This document shows positions 1-9,011 of a DNA stretch of 64,000 nucleotides, piece after piece (within the stretch, counting starts at the first letter, position 1; each line of letters opens with the position of its first letter). The position numbers and the translations under genes are program-made. The stretch is from UBA4292 sp002395865 (GTDB lineage Bacteria; Bacillota; Clostridia; Lachnospirales; Lachnospiraceae): the NCBI GenBank assembly GCA_946533395.1, contig CAMNBU010000009.1, forward strand, positions 6,031 to 70,030, given 5' to 3'. The notes below the pieces were generated by a model. That model saw nothing but the letters and a program-made list of their open reading frames with translations, did not search any database and was not told where the DNA came from.

Positions 1-255
1 CTGTCCGAAATAAAGGTTCTCGGAAAGACCCCAGTCAAATTTAGTGATTACATTCTTCAGAAAGATGCCGAACTGCACCATCATTGGCTTGTTCAGACCC
101 ATGGCCTCACGCCGCATCATGACCACCGCCGTATGCGGATCAGAGGGCGGGAGCGTGGGAAGGGGCAGCATTCTGATGAGCACAAAGCACATTAGAACGA
201 TGATGAAAAACACCACGAACATGTAAACTATTCTTTTGGCCGCATACTTCCACAT
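1..255 (-). CDS. ABC transporter permease, OppB/DppB type (5' part only)
   Basis: Inner-membrane permease of a peptide-type ABC importer, truncated by the window edge after 85 codons. The N-terminus shows a short basic segment (MWKYAAKRIVYM), a hydrophobic helix rich in V, F and I, then the LIRMLP stretch and an MGLNKPMMVQFG segment typical of OppB N-termini. ATG at 255 is preceded by GGAGG at 266-270. It lies directly downstream of the substrate-binding protein gene on the same strand, so both should serve one importer. Substrate cannot be read from the sequence. Confidence 0.85.
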   Translation of the reverse strand, partial: MWKYAAKRIVYMFVVFFIIVLMCFVLIRMLPLPTLPPSDPHTAVVMMRREAMGLNKPMMVQFGIFLKNVITKFDWGLSENLYFGQ

Positions 256-270
256 GTGCCTTATACCTCC

Positions 271-316
271 AAAAAAGCACCGAAGAGCCCCGGAAGGCAT
301 AAAGCCTCCCGGAGCC
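271..316 (-). terminator. intercistronic hairpin between binding protein and permease
   Basis: A GC-rich stem pairs 287-298 with 304-315 (two wobble pairs, loop of about 5), followed on the minus strand by six Ts at 271-276. Leaky terminators of this kind between a binding-protein gene and its permease gene are common and would give more binding protein than permease. The T run sits about 10 bases from the stem, so efficiency is probably partial. Confidence 0.5.
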
Positions 317-353
317 GTCAGTGACAGAACTTATATCTTTGTATTACATATCA

Positions 354-2921
354 TCAGTACTTGAGTGTACCGCCCTGCTCCTTAACGTAAGCATCCCACT
401 CTTCATCGCTGTAGTTGTACTTCAGGTAGTCGATGCCGCCGAAGCTCATTACAGGGTTGTACTCATCTACAACGTAGAATGCCTTCTGGGAAAGAAGGAA
501 CATCTCACCGTCGGTGAGCATGGGGATGTAGTCGTATGTAGCAAGGATAGCCTTCTCGAAACCTGCGAGGATCTGAAGCCTGGTCTCAGCATCAGCAACT
601 CCGTAACCGAAGTTGTACTCCTTACCGTCTACAGAAACCGTCTTGCCGTTCAGGCAGTCAGACCACTGATACAGGCTCATAGTGATCTCCTCACCGTTAA
701 GTGTAAGAGTCATGGGAACCTTTGTAGCGTCGAACCAGTTGCCGTCGTAAGCCATATCGGGATTTACGTAAACATCTGTTGTTCCGAAAGGATCCATAGC
801 AGAGCCGTTCCAGCCTGCGAATGCGAAGTCCACGGTACCCTCTCTGAACTTGTCTGACCAGTCATTTCCGAGAGGAGCAGACTTAACTATCTTGACCTTT
901 CCTTCAAAGCCTGTACCCTTGGTCACATCATTGAACTTCTCGTTCAGGTACTCAACGAGCTTGTTGGTACGGTCAGTCTCTGAAGAAACTGAGTATGTAA
1001 TGGTAACAGTCTGGTCTGATACGCCGTCGCCGTTCTCATCTGTGATGAAGCCTGCCTCAAGAGCCTCCTTGAAAGCGTCGTTGAAGAACTTCTTTGCAGC
1101 CTCGGGATCGTAACCTGTGATGGAATCAACAGCATCGTCAAGGCTTGCGAACTTGGAAACATCTACTGAATAGAAATCGCAGAGAGCGAGCTTAGCCACG
1201 TCTGTGTCTCTGTAGTAAGCGCAGGTCTCGGGATCGTAGATGTTGGTCGTTCCGAGGAGACCGTAGCCGGGTACGTTGCTGGGGAACAGCGTATCGCACA
1301 TGAGCTGCTTGTCAAATGTTACGGCAACAGCCTTTCTGAAGCTAGTGAGAGTCATACTCTCAAGGTCTGTAGTCTTCTTATCGAAATCAGCCGCAGCCTC
1401 TCTCTCCTCGATAACCGACTTATAGCCGTTGAAAATGAAGAAGAATACCGTCTGGCCGGGAGCGGTCTTTAAGAACTCGGAGTTCTTGTACTCTGAGAAG
1501 TCCTCAGACTGGAGGCCGTAGGTCATGAGCTGTCCTGAAAGGAACATATTCTTGGCTGTAGCGGTCTCTGTGATGACCTGAGTATCGATCTCGTCGGTCA
1601 TGAACATATTGTAAGTCTCACCGTCAACAGGATCAACGTAGGTGTGATTGCCGTCCTTGTAACCGAACCAGCTGTCATTTCTTACGAAATGCATGGACTT
1701 GTCGAGCTGATAATCGCTTACCTTGTAAGGGCCGTAGGATACTGCCGTAGCGGCGTTTGTATCATATGTGCTTGACCATACGCTTCCGCTGGCCGTCTTC
1801 ATTTCCTTCAGGTACTTATCGTACTCCTCGGGATCGATGAGCCAGAAGCTGTCCATGGCATAGATCTTCAGATAGAAGCCGTCGAGGCTGTTTCTGAATA
1901 CGTATGTGAGCTTGTTGTCGCCTGATTTGAAGAGACCTACATTCGCAAAATCATATCCCGCCTCATAGTCTACAGACTCGATACCGGTATACGTGGAAGC
2001 GTATGCCTCATAGACCTGTCCGGGCGCAAGATAATTATCCCAAAGGTACTTTGCGGATACATAAGCCTCGGGATCACCCTCCTTAACCGCGGGGTCGCGC
2101 ACCATGGTGTCATCCGTGATGGCGGCGTACTTCTTGCCGTTGGCTGCGCTTACGCCCCAGAAGCCGTCGAGGTCCACAAATACCTCATCATCCGTATGGC
2201 CATCGGCGATATATGCCTCATAATCGGTTCCGGCGTCGTCGAAGGACTTGAAATTGGCAACGCCCGCAAGAGCGTATTCCTTCGCATTCGCTATGGCGTA
2301 TGTTCCATCATAAGCATCCGAAGCGCGGTAGTTGAGAAGCTTCGGGTCAAGGAGTCTCTTGAGCGACTCGATATATGTATCCGGTGTGATCTTGTGGCCG
2401 TTGTCGAAGCACAGATCATCGCGAAGAGTTACCTCCCACGCGTAGCCGCTCTCAGCGCTCTCGGGGATGTTGTACTCGGGATGATCCTTCTTTACCTGTG
2501 CGGTAACGTCTACAGGTTCTCCGGTAGCCATCTCGGGGATGATAACGTATGCCGAATAATCCTCGCGTCCTGCGATGGGATGGCTCGCATCGTTGAATAC
2601 CATCTTGTAGAGAGCCGATCTGGTGTAATCCTGAGGATATGCCTCATCGACTGTCTTATAGGTGTGGGGGTTCCAGTTTGATGACAGAGTGACCACCCTG
2701 TCATAATAGGTGTAGTGTCCCTCGGGAACTACGGGCTCGGGCTTGTCATCGCCGGACTTTGTCTCACCGCCGGGATTGTTGCTGTCGGCGGTAGTCTGAG
2801 TGTTGTCGCCGGTTCCGGCCGTGGTCTCTTTATTTTCGGTATTGGCCGAGCATGCAGACACGAGCATGGCTGCAGCGAGAGCTGCCGGAAGTACGCGCGA
2901 TAGTTTACTGCGTCTTACCAT
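354..2921 (-). CDS. ABC transporter substrate-binding lipoprotein, family 5 (OppA-like)
   Basis: Extracytoplasmic lipid-anchored binding protein of a peptide-type importer. The chosen ATG at 2921 has AAGGAGG at 2929-2935 and gives a signal peptide ending in the lipobox LVSAC, followed by a Thr/Asn/Glu-rich linker (residues about 25-65) and then the SBP_bac_5 fold. The latter is recognisable from DLCFDNGHKITPDTYIESL, the lobe-crossing segments and the C-terminal KAFYVVDEYNP region. The product is 855 residues, clearly longer than the usual 520-650 of the family. The longer open frame upstream of 2921 lacks a signal peptide at its start and is not used. Peptide specificity is inference. Confidence 0.9.
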   Translation of the reverse strand: MVRRSKLSRVLPAALAAAMLVSACSANTENKETTAGTGDNTQTTADSNNPGGETKSGDDKPEPVVPEGHYTYYDRVVTLSSNWNPHTYKTVDEAYPQDYTRSALYKMVFNDASHPIAGREDYSAYVIIPEMATGEPVDVTAQVKKDHPEYNIPESAESGYAWEVTLRDDLCFDNGHKITPDTYIESLKRLLDPKLLNYRASDAYDGTYAIANAKEYALAGVANFKSFDDAGTDYEAYIADGHTDDEVFVDLDGFWGVSAANGKKYAAITDDTMVRDPAVKEGDPEAYVSAKYLWDNYLAPGQVYEAYASTYTGIESVDYEAGYDFANVGLFKSGDNKLTYVFRNSLDGFYLKIYAMDSFWLIDPEEYDKYLKEMKTASGSVWSSTYDTNAATAVSYGPYKVSDYQLDKSMHFVRNDSWFGYKDGNHTYVDPVDGETYNMFMTDEIDTQVITETATAKNMFLSGQLMTYGLQSEDFSEYKNSEFLKTAPGQTVFFFIFNGYKSVIEEREAAADFDKKTTDLESMTLTSFRKAVAVTFDKQLMCDTLFPSNVPGYGLLGTTNIYDPETCAYYRDTDVAKLALCDFYSVDVSKFASLDDAVDSITGYDPEAAKKFFNDAFKEALEAGFITDENGDGVSDQTVTITYSVSSETDRTNKLVEYLNEKFNDVTKGTGFEGKVKIVKSAPLGNDWSDKFREGTVDFAFAGWNGSAMDPFGTTDVYVNPDMAYDGNWFDATKVPMTLTLNGEEITMSLYQWSDCLNGKTVSVDGKEYNFGYGVADAETRLQILAGFEKAILATYDYIPMLTDGEMFLLSQKAFYVVDEYNPVMSFGGIDYLKYNYSDEEWDAYVKEQGGTLKY

Positions 2922-3002
2922 AATATGCCTCCTTAAAGGTTGTTCATCCGTACTGCAACGGTAACACTTTAAAGCAGTACAGTATGAAATATAATGCAAG
3001 GT

Positions 3003-3011
3003 ATTATAACA
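3003..3011 (-). promoter_or_regulatory. extended -10 promoter for the OppA-like gene
   Basis: The minus strand reads TGTTATAAT, a perfect TATAAT with an extended TGn, about 80 bases upstream of the start codon. No good -35 is present at 17 bases. The inverted repeat AACAC-N7-GTGTT directly upstream and overlapping it could be an operator. Confidence 0.5.
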
Positions 3012-3091
3012 CATATTTCGTGTTTTGAACAGTAAAAAATGTTTTTTTGATAAAACTTTGTTAAAATTCAACAAGTTTTATTTGTTTGCTA

Positions 3092-3130
3092 TAAAAAGAT
3101 ATTCCCCCAAGACAGCGGTCTTGAGGGAAT
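3092..3130 (-). terminator. intrinsic terminator of pfkA
   Basis: Hairpin with arms 3101-3113 and 3118-3130 (13 bp, one mismatch, AGCG loop region), followed on the minus strand by ATCTTTTTAT. It lies 40 bases after the pfkA stop codon. Confidence 0.85.
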
Positions 3131-3169
3131 TATTAAAATCGCGAATTAACAAAACGACAAGCCTTCGCT

Positions 3170-4156
3170 TTATCTTACAAGAAGCTTGCTGACAGTGTAC
3201 TCGTACTCGTCTATATCCTTCTTCATGGCGAGCGCCTCGTTGATGTCGTAATCGATGAATTCGCCGTTTCTGTAGCCCACCACGCGCTTGCTCTTTCCCT
3301 CAAGAAGCAGGTCGACAGCCTTTGCTCCGAACATGGACGCGTAAAAGCGATCGGTCGCCGTAGGGCTTCCGCCTCTCTGGATATGGCCCAGCTCCGTGGC
3401 TCTGGATTCGATGCCGGTCTCGGCCTCGATGATCTTCGCCAGATCGGCAGCCGGGAGCACATCCTTGCTCATGCCCTCCGCGTAGATGATGATGTGATGC
3501 TTCTTGCCCTGAGCGCGAAGATCCTTTACGTGCTTGATGACGGACTCGATGGAGAAATCGCTCCTCCTCTCGGGTATGAATATATCCTCGGCACCGGTAG
3601 CTATACCGCAGCGAAGCGCGATATAGCCCGCATTTCTTCCCATGACCTCGATGATGGAGCATCTCTCATGCGAAGAAGACGTATCCCTCACCTTATCGAC
3701 TGCCTCCATGGCTGTCATAAGAGCGGTATCGTAGCCGATGGTGTAGTCGGTGCACGCGATATCCAGATCGATGGTGCCCGGCAGACCGATGGTATCGATG
3801 CCGAGGTTCGCCAGCTGTCTTGCGCCTGCGAACGATCCGTCGCCGCCTATTACGACGAGTCCCTCGATTCGGTGCTTCTTGAGGATATTAGCTGCCTCCT
3901 CCTGAACCTCGGGCTGCTTGAACTCAAGGCATCTGGCCGTATAAAGTATAGTGCCGCCGCGTCCGATGATATCGGATACAGAGTGGCCGTCCATATCCAC
4001 GATCTCCTCCTTGAGAAGACCTGCGTATCCCCTCTGGATACCCTTTATCTTCAGGCCCCTTGCAATACCCGTGCGCACTACCGCACGTATACATGCGTTC
4101 ATACCGGGCGCGTCGCCGCCGCTCGTAAGTACACCTATAGTTTTGATCTGGCTCAT
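3170..4156 (-). CDS. pfkA: ATP-dependent 6-phosphofructokinase
   Basis: Phosphorylates fructose 6-phosphate to fructose 1,6-bisphosphate in the cytoplasmic glycolytic pathway. The 328 residues match the bacterial PfkA length. Visible are the nucleotide-binding start VLTSGGDAPGMNA, GGDGS (Gly rather than the Asp of PPi-dependent enzymes, hence ATP), the catalytic loop PGTID, DTSSSHERCSIIEVMGR and the fructose-phosphate site GHIQRGGSPTATDR. The usual TIDND catalytic loop reads TIDLD here, an Asn to Leu change next to the catalytic Asp. RBS GGAGGG precedes ATG 4156. It has its own promoter and terminator, so it can be a monocistronic unit downstream of dnaE. Confidence 0.95.
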   Translation of the reverse strand: MSQIKTIGVLTSGGDAPGMNACIRAVVRTGIARGLKIKGIQRGYAGLLKEEIVDMDGHSVSDIIGRGGTILYTARCLEFKQPEVQEEAANILKKHRIEGLVVIGGDGSFAGARQLANLGIDTIGLPGTIDLDIACTDYTIGYDTALMTAMEAVDKVRDTSSSHERCSIIEVMGRNAGYIALRCGIATGAEDIFIPERRSDFSIESVIKHVKDLRAQGKKHHIIIYAEGMSKDVLPAADLAKIIEAETGIESRATELGHIQRGGSPTATDRFYASMFGAKAVDLLLEGKSKRVVGYRNGEFIDYDINEALAMKKDIDEYEYTVSKLLVR

Positions 4157-4197
4157 AGTAATCCCTCCGAAAAAGTTCGAAATAAAATATCTGATTG

Positions 4198-4226
4198 ATA
4201 ATAAATCATTCCGCGTTCTATTTCAA
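4198..4226 (-). promoter_or_regulatory. sigma-A promoter of pfkA
   Basis: Minus strand: TTGAAA (4221-4226), 17-base spacer, TATTAT (4198-4203), about 40 bases upstream of the start codon. Five of six matches in each box. Confidence 0.8.
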
Positions 4227-4254
4227 GTATCTGCAAAAATAATTTTAAAAAAGT

Positions 4255-7200
4255 TTAGAACTTTACGGTCTTTTCACTGATATTTTCCGCACCGAAGGCG
4301 CGTCCGAGTGCCTCGATAAGCTCCGGGCAGGACCTCACTCCCAGTGAGTCCAGCTTTTTGAAGCTCCTCGGATCCCTTATGTAGACGCAGGCCGTATCCC
4401 TGCCGGGGAAGCGCCTTAAGATGCCAAAGAGCCTTCCGGACGCGGCGGAATAGTCCGCGGGCGTATTAAACCGCACCCAGACCTGCCTCGGAGCGTCGTC
4501 GAAATAAAACAGGCTCTGCGCCAGCAGCTTCGCCCCGGTCTCCTCCGTGCTGACTCTGCCGTTGATGAACACTCTGCTGCCCTCATAAGGCTTTTTATCG
4601 ATCTTCTCCCATGTCGCGGGAAATACGAGCGCCTCCACGCTTCCGGTCATATCCTCTATGGTCACGAAGGCCATGGGCTTGTTGCTTCTGGTGATCTTTG
4701 TGCGCACAGCCGTAACTATGCCGCCGACCGTTACCGACTTTCCATCGACCACTCCGGTCTCTCCGGTCTCCTCGTCGACCGCGAAATCCGCCGCGCAGGC
4801 GTTCGCGAACCTGTCGATAAGAGGCTGATACTCCTCGAGGGGATGGCCGCTCATATAAAAACCGAGAACCTCCCTCTCGTACTCGAGAAGGGTCTTTTTG
4901 TCGAACTCGCCGGCCTTGGGCATCTGTATCGCGTACTCCTGCCTCTGCTGCGGCGACATCATGTCGAAGAAGCTCATCTGTCCCGCCATGGAGTTTTTAC
5001 TTCTCTTCGCGGCCTCATCCATCAGCTGCGAGTAGACCATCAGCTTCTCACGCCTCGTCCCCTCGAAGCCGTCGAAGGCTCCCGCCTTTATCAGGCACTC
5101 CACGACCTTCCTGCTGACGTTCTTCGTACAAACCCTGTCGATGAAATCCGCAAGTGATGTGTATCTTCCGCCGATCTCTCTCTCATCCACGATGGTATTT
5201 ATCACCGCTTGGCCCACGCTCTTTATCGAAGCCAGGCCGTACACTATCGAATCACCCGACACCGAAAACCCGGTCTCGCAGAGATTGATATCGGGGGCAA
5301 TGACATTTATACCCATCTTTTTGCACAGTCTCACATAGTAGGTCACCTTCTCGATCCTGTCGAGGAAGGATGTCATGAGAGCTGCCATGAATTCGGCCTT
5401 GTAGTGGTACTTAAGGTAAGCCGTCTGGTACGCCACCACCGCGTAGGCCGCCGCGTGGGATTTGTTGAAGGCGTATTTCGCGAAATCCGTCATCTCATCG
5501 TATATGCGGTTGGCCACCTCCTCGGAGATTCCGTTCGCGATGCAGCCCGCTACTCCCTCTTTTGCATTGCCGTAGACGAAGTTCTGCCTCTCCTTCTCCA
5601 TGACGGAGGTCTTCTTCTTCGACATGGCGCGCCTTACCATATCGCTCCTGCCCATGGTATATCCCGCGAGGTCGCGCACTATCTGCATGACCTGCTCCTG
5701 ATACACTATGCAGCCGTAGGTCGGCTCAAGTATCGGCCGCAGCTGCGGGCAGTCATATGTCACGGACGTGGCGTCATTTTTACCCGCGAGATACTTCGGT
5801 ATGAAGTCCATGGGACCCGGGCGGTAGAGCGCGATGCCCGCGATGACATCCTCTATATTGCCCGGCTTTAATTCCTTCATGAAGTTCATCATGCCCGAGC
5901 TTTCCAACTGGAACACGCCCTCCGTGTGGCCGGTTCCTATCGATGCGTATACCTTCGCATCTTTCATGTCAATATTTCTAATATCGAGTTTGATACCGCG
6001 GTTCTTCTCGATAAGCTTTATCGCGTCATGTATGACGGTAAGCGTGCGAAGGCCGAGGAAATCCATTTTCAGAAGGCCCAGCTCCTCGAGCACGGTCATG
6101 GTGTACTGCGTGGTCACCACTCCCTCCGCGTCGGCCGACAGCGGCACGTACTCGTCCACCGGTCTGGGGCTTATCACCACGCCTGCAGCATGAACCGAGG
6201 TATGCCTCGGAAGTCCTTCGAGCTTTTTCGCTATGTCGATGAGCTTTTTTACGTCCTCATCCGAGTCGTACTTCTCCTTCAGCTCGGGATTCAGCGCGAA
6301 TGCCCTGTCGATGCTTATCTGGCTGTTCGCGTTCTCCGGATCCCTCGCGGGTATCATCTTGGAAATGGTATCGCACAGCGCGTAGGGCAGATCCATCACC
6401 CTGCCCACGTCCTTTATGACACCCCTCGCGGCCAGTGTACCGAAGGTCACTATCTGCGACACATGGTCCTTGCCGTATTTGCGCGTGACATAATCTATGA
6501 CCTCGCGCCTTCTTACATAACAGATATCCACATCGATATCGGGCATGGTCACACGCTCGGGGTTTAAGAAGCGCTCGAAGATCAGCGCATACCCTGTCGG
6601 CTCGATATCGGTTATCCCAAGGCAATATGCCACAAGGCTTCCCGCAGCACTTCCTCTTCCGGGTCCCACCGGTATGTCGTGTGTCTTCGCGAAATTTATA
6701 AAATCCCACACTATAAGGAAATAATCCACGAAGCCCATGCTCTCTATTACAGAAAGCTCATAACCGAGTCTTTCCCTTAATTCATCGGTGACCTCATACT
6801 TATCCGAAAGCCCCTTCTCGCACAGTGCTCTCAGATAATGCTTTGCATCCGTCTCACCCTCCGGCAGCGGGTACTTCGGCAGCTTATAGTTGCCGAACTC
6901 TATCTCCACATTGCAGCGCTGCGCGATCTTCTCCGTATTATCCACCGCCTGAAGTGCGTAGGGAAAAAGAGCCCTCATCTCCTGCTCGGACTTCAGATAA
7001 AACTGACCGCCCTCATAGCGCATCCTGTCCTCGTCGTCGAACTTCTTCGCGGTCTGGATGCAAAGGAGATAATCGTGCGGCACGGCGTCCTCCGGAAGCA
7101 CATAGTGCACATCGTTCGTGCACACCATCTCTATACCGGTCTCCTTTGAAAGGCGCATTATGCCCGCATTTACCGTCTGCTGCACGCTGTATCCATGGTC

Positions 7201-7728
7201 CTGCAGCTCGAGGAAATAATTTCCCTTGCCGAATACCTTCTCGTGCCAGAGCGCGGCCTCCTTCGCCTTGTCGTACATATTCAACTGAAGATATCTGGCC
7301 ACCTCGCCCGCCAGACAAGCCGAACAGCAGATGAGCCCCTCATGGTACTGCTCGAGAAGCTCCCTGTCGGCTCTGGGCTTATAATAAAACCCTTCCGTGT
7401 AACTCTTGGAAACTATCTTCACCAGATTGCGGTATCCGGTATCATTTTCGGCGAGAAGGATGAGGTGGTAATATCTCTCGTCGTTCGTGCCCTTCTCCCT
7501 TTCAAAACGCGAGCCCGGGGCGACGTATATCTCACAGCCTATTATCGGCTTTATGCCCTGCTTTTTGCACTCCCTGTAGAACTTTATCACGCCGAACATA
7601 TTGCCGTGGTCGGTTATCGCGAGGCTCGTCATGCCGAGCTCCTTCGCCCTGGCCACAAGCTCCTCTATGCGGCAGTAACCGTCCAGAAGGCTGTATTCGG
7701 TATGCTGATGAAGATTAACGTAAGCCAT
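4255..7728 (-). CDS. dnaE: DNA polymerase III alpha subunit, DnaE type
   Basis: Catalytic subunit of a replicative or lagging-strand/repair DNA polymerase of the DnaE family, 1157 residues. An N-terminal PHP domain is shown by NLHQHTEYSLLDG and ITDHGNMFG. The polymerase palm carries PDIDVD with its two metal-binding Asp residues, and the finger region AMSKKKTSVMEKER follows. A helix-hairpin-helix region and a C-terminal OB fold (VTVGGIVTAVRTK) complete the family order. The ATG at 7728 follows GGGGGG at 7734-7739. An open frame upstream adds seven residues without RBS support. Firmicutes usually also carry PolC elsewhere, so this is probably not the sole replicative polymerase. Confidence 0.95.
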   Translation of the reverse strand: MAYVNLHQHTEYSLLDGYCRIEELVARAKELGMTSLAITDHGNMFGVIKFYRECKKQGIKPIIGCEIYVAPGSRFEREKGTNDERYYHLILLAENDTGYRNLVKIVSKSYTEGFYYKPRADRELLEQYHEGLICCSACLAGEVARYLQLNMYDKAKEAALWHEKVFGKGNYFLELQDHGYSVQQTVNAGIMRLSKETGIEMVCTNDVHYVLPEDAVPHDYLLCIQTAKKFDDEDRMRYEGGQFYLKSEQEMRALFPYALQAVDNTEKIAQRCNVEIEFGNYKLPKYPLPEGETDAKHYLRALCEKGLSDKYEVTDELRERLGYELSVIESMGFVDYFLIVWDFINFAKTHDIPVGPGRGSAAGSLVAYCLGITDIEPTGYALIFERFLNPERVTMPDIDVDICYVRRREVIDYVTRKYGKDHVSQIVTFGTLAARGVIKDVGRVMDLPYALCDTISKMIPARDPENANSQISIDRAFALNPELKEKYDSDEDVKKLIDIAKKLEGLPRHTSVHAAGVVISPRPVDEYVPLSADAEGVVTTQYTMTVLEELGLLKMDFLGLRTLTVIHDAIKLIEKNRGIKLDIRNIDMKDAKVYASIGTGHTEGVFQLESSGMMNFMKELKPGNIEDVIAGIALYRPGPMDFIPKYLAGKNDATSVTYDCPQLRPILEPTYGCIVYQEQVMQIVRDLAGYTMGRSDMVRRAMSKKKTSVMEKERQNFVYGNAKEGVAGCIANGISEEVANRIYDEMTDFAKYAFNKSHAAAYAVVAYQTAYLKYHYKAEFMAALMTSFLDRIEKVTYYVRLCKKMGINVIAPDINLCETGFSVSGDSIVYGLASIKSVGQAVINTIVDEREIGGRYTSLADFIDRVCTKNVSRKVVECLIKAGAFDGFEGTRREKLMVYSQLMDEAAKRSKNSMAGQMSFFDMMSPQQRQEYAIQMPKAGEFDKKTLLEYEREVLGFYMSGHPLEEYQPLIDRFANACAADFAVDEETGETGVVDGKSVTVGGIVTAVRTKITRSNKPMAFVTIEDMTGSVEALVFPATWEKIDKKPYEGSRVFINGRVSTEETGAKLLAQSLFYFDDAPRQVWVRFNTPADYSAASGRLFGILRRFPGRDTACVYIRDPRSFKKLDSLGVRSCPELIEALGRAFGAENISEKTVKF

Positions 7729-7739
7729 AATACCCCCCG

Positions 7740-7769
7740 AAAAAAGCATAGCCAGGGATGACCCCTGGC
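7740..7769 (-). terminator. hairpin terminator between HPr-like gene and dnaE
   Basis: GCCAGGG (7751-7757) pairs with CCCTGGC (7763-7769), followed on the minus strand by TATGCTTTTTT. It ends just before the dnaE ribosome binding site, so dnaE would be transcribed by read-through or from a promoter not identified. Confidence 0.6.
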
Positions 7770-7779
7770 TCAGATAACA

Positions 7780-8040
7780 CTAAACAGTTTTCCCTGTGAG
7801 AAATCCCGCCACAGCCTGTATGGCATCGGCTTCATCCTCTCCCTGCGCCGAGATCGTGAGCTCGTCGCCCGGCATCAGTCCCAGAGTCATCATACCCATT
7901 ATGGACTTGGCGTTGAAGCTTTTCGTAGCTTTCTCTATGTACACCGAAGAGCTGAACCTGCTGGCCTGCTGTACCAGCATAGCCACCGGCCTGACATCCT
8001 GCGCCTCATTCACATTTACGGTAACTGTTTCCTTTAACAT
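7780..8040 (-). CDS. HPr-family regulatory protein lacking the PTS histidine (Crh-like)
   Basis: An 86-residue HPr fold that keeps the regulatory serine segment NAKSIMGMM, the target of HPr kinase. The phosphocarrier loop, normally GLHARPA, reads QDVRPVA here, one residue shorter and without His15. It therefore cannot relay phosphate from enzyme I. That pattern, and the position after whiA, correspond to Crh of Bacillus, a co-effector of catabolite repression with Gln in place of His15. HprK, its expected modifying enzyme, is encoded in the same cluster. ATG at 8040 has AAAGGAG upstream. It starts 11 bases after the whiA stop. Role in carbon catabolite control is inferred from the family. Confidence 0.85.
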   Translation of the reverse strand: MLKETVTVNVNEAQDVRPVAMLVQQASRFSSSVYIEKATKSFNAKSIMGMMTLGLMPGDELTISAQGEDEADAIQAVAGFLTGKTV

Positions 8041-8051
8041 CCATGCTCCTT

Positions 8052-9008
8052 TCACAGGTCGTTTCTCAATTCCTGTGCAATTCTTTTGATCTTTCTCAGG
8101 CGGTGGTTCACTCCGCTCTTGCCCGTGGGGGGATTGAGCATCTCTCCGAGCTCCCTAAGGGGCATGTCCGGATACTGAAGCCGCAGCCTCGCCACATCAT
8201 ACAACTCCCCGCTCAAACTTTCAAGCCCTATTTTGCTTGCGATGAGCTCTATATCCTCGCACTGGTCCAGTCCGGCGCTTATAGTCTTTACCATGTTCGC
8301 CATCTCGCAGTTTTGCGCGCGGTTCAGAGAGTTCGCTATCTCCTTGTTCACGCGGACATTCTCCATCTCCATGAGGCTCCTGTATGTCTCTATGACATTC
8401 AGGAAGTCCGAGATGTGATTGCCCTCCTTGAGGTACATGACATAACAGTCCTTCACGCTCGAGCGCTTTCTGAGGATATACCTTGCAGCCTGCTCCCCGC
8501 TCTCCGAAAAGGTGTCGACGGCGCGGCACAGCTGTGCGGCCATCTCCTCGTCCCCTGTCACTATCTCCAGATGGTAGCTCTTCGAGGGATCGGTGACCGA
8601 ACCCGCCGCCAGAAAGCAGCCTCTGATGAAAGCCCTCTTGCAGCAGCTCTTATAGAGAAGGAGCTCATTCACCGTCTTATCACCCGGTTCAAGCTTAAGC
8701 GCCTCCAGCACCTCACGGACATTTTCACGCCCTGTGATGCCTATTGCATAGCGCATCTTCTGTCCCCTGCCGCTGTGTCTTATGACACATACAGCGAGGT
8801 CTATATTAAATGTTTTTTTCAATAAAGTAAAGCATTTTTTTGCACAGCACGGATTTTCAAAGAATATCTTAAGTTTTCCGTCCCCGAACTCGGTCTCACT
8901 CAGTATGATCAGACCCGCCAGTTCGGCCAGTACGCAGTGTCTTCTGGACGATATTCTCTCCTGAGCTTCCTGCTTTACACGCATTGAAAATGACTGTTTT
9001 TCCGCCAT
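8052..9008 (-). CDS. whiA: WhiA family DNA-binding regulator
   Basis: 318 residues, typical of WhiA: a LAGLIDADG-like N-terminal part (starting around LAELAGLIIL), a central region with GCFLAAGSVTDPSKSYHLE, and a C-terminal helix-turn-helix domain with LGEMLNPPTGKSGVNHRLRKI. In Firmicutes it affects cell division and chromosome segregation. It starts three bases after the murB stop codon, consistent with translational coupling. The rapZ/yvcJ and yvcK neighbours usual for this locus are absent here. Confidence 0.93.
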   Translation of the reverse strand: MAEKQSFSMRVKQEAQERISSRRHCVLAELAGLIILSETEFGDGKLKIFFENPCCAKKCFTLLKKTFNIDLAVCVIRHSGRGQKMRYAIGITGRENVREVLEALKLEPGDKTVNELLLYKSCCKRAFIRGCFLAAGSVTDPSKSYHLEIVTGDEEMAAQLCRAVDTFSESGEQAARYILRKRSSVKDCYVMYLKEGNHISDFLNVIETYRSLMEMENVRVNKEIANSLNRAQNCEMANMVKTISAGLDQCEDIELIASKIGLESLSGELYDVARLRLQYPDMPLRELGEMLNPPTGKSGVNHRLRKIKRIAQELRNDL

Positions 9009-9011
9009 TTA

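Noticed and set aside
3383..4198. 271-residue plus-strand frame opposite pfkA
   Set aside because: Antisense shadow of a clear pfkA gene.
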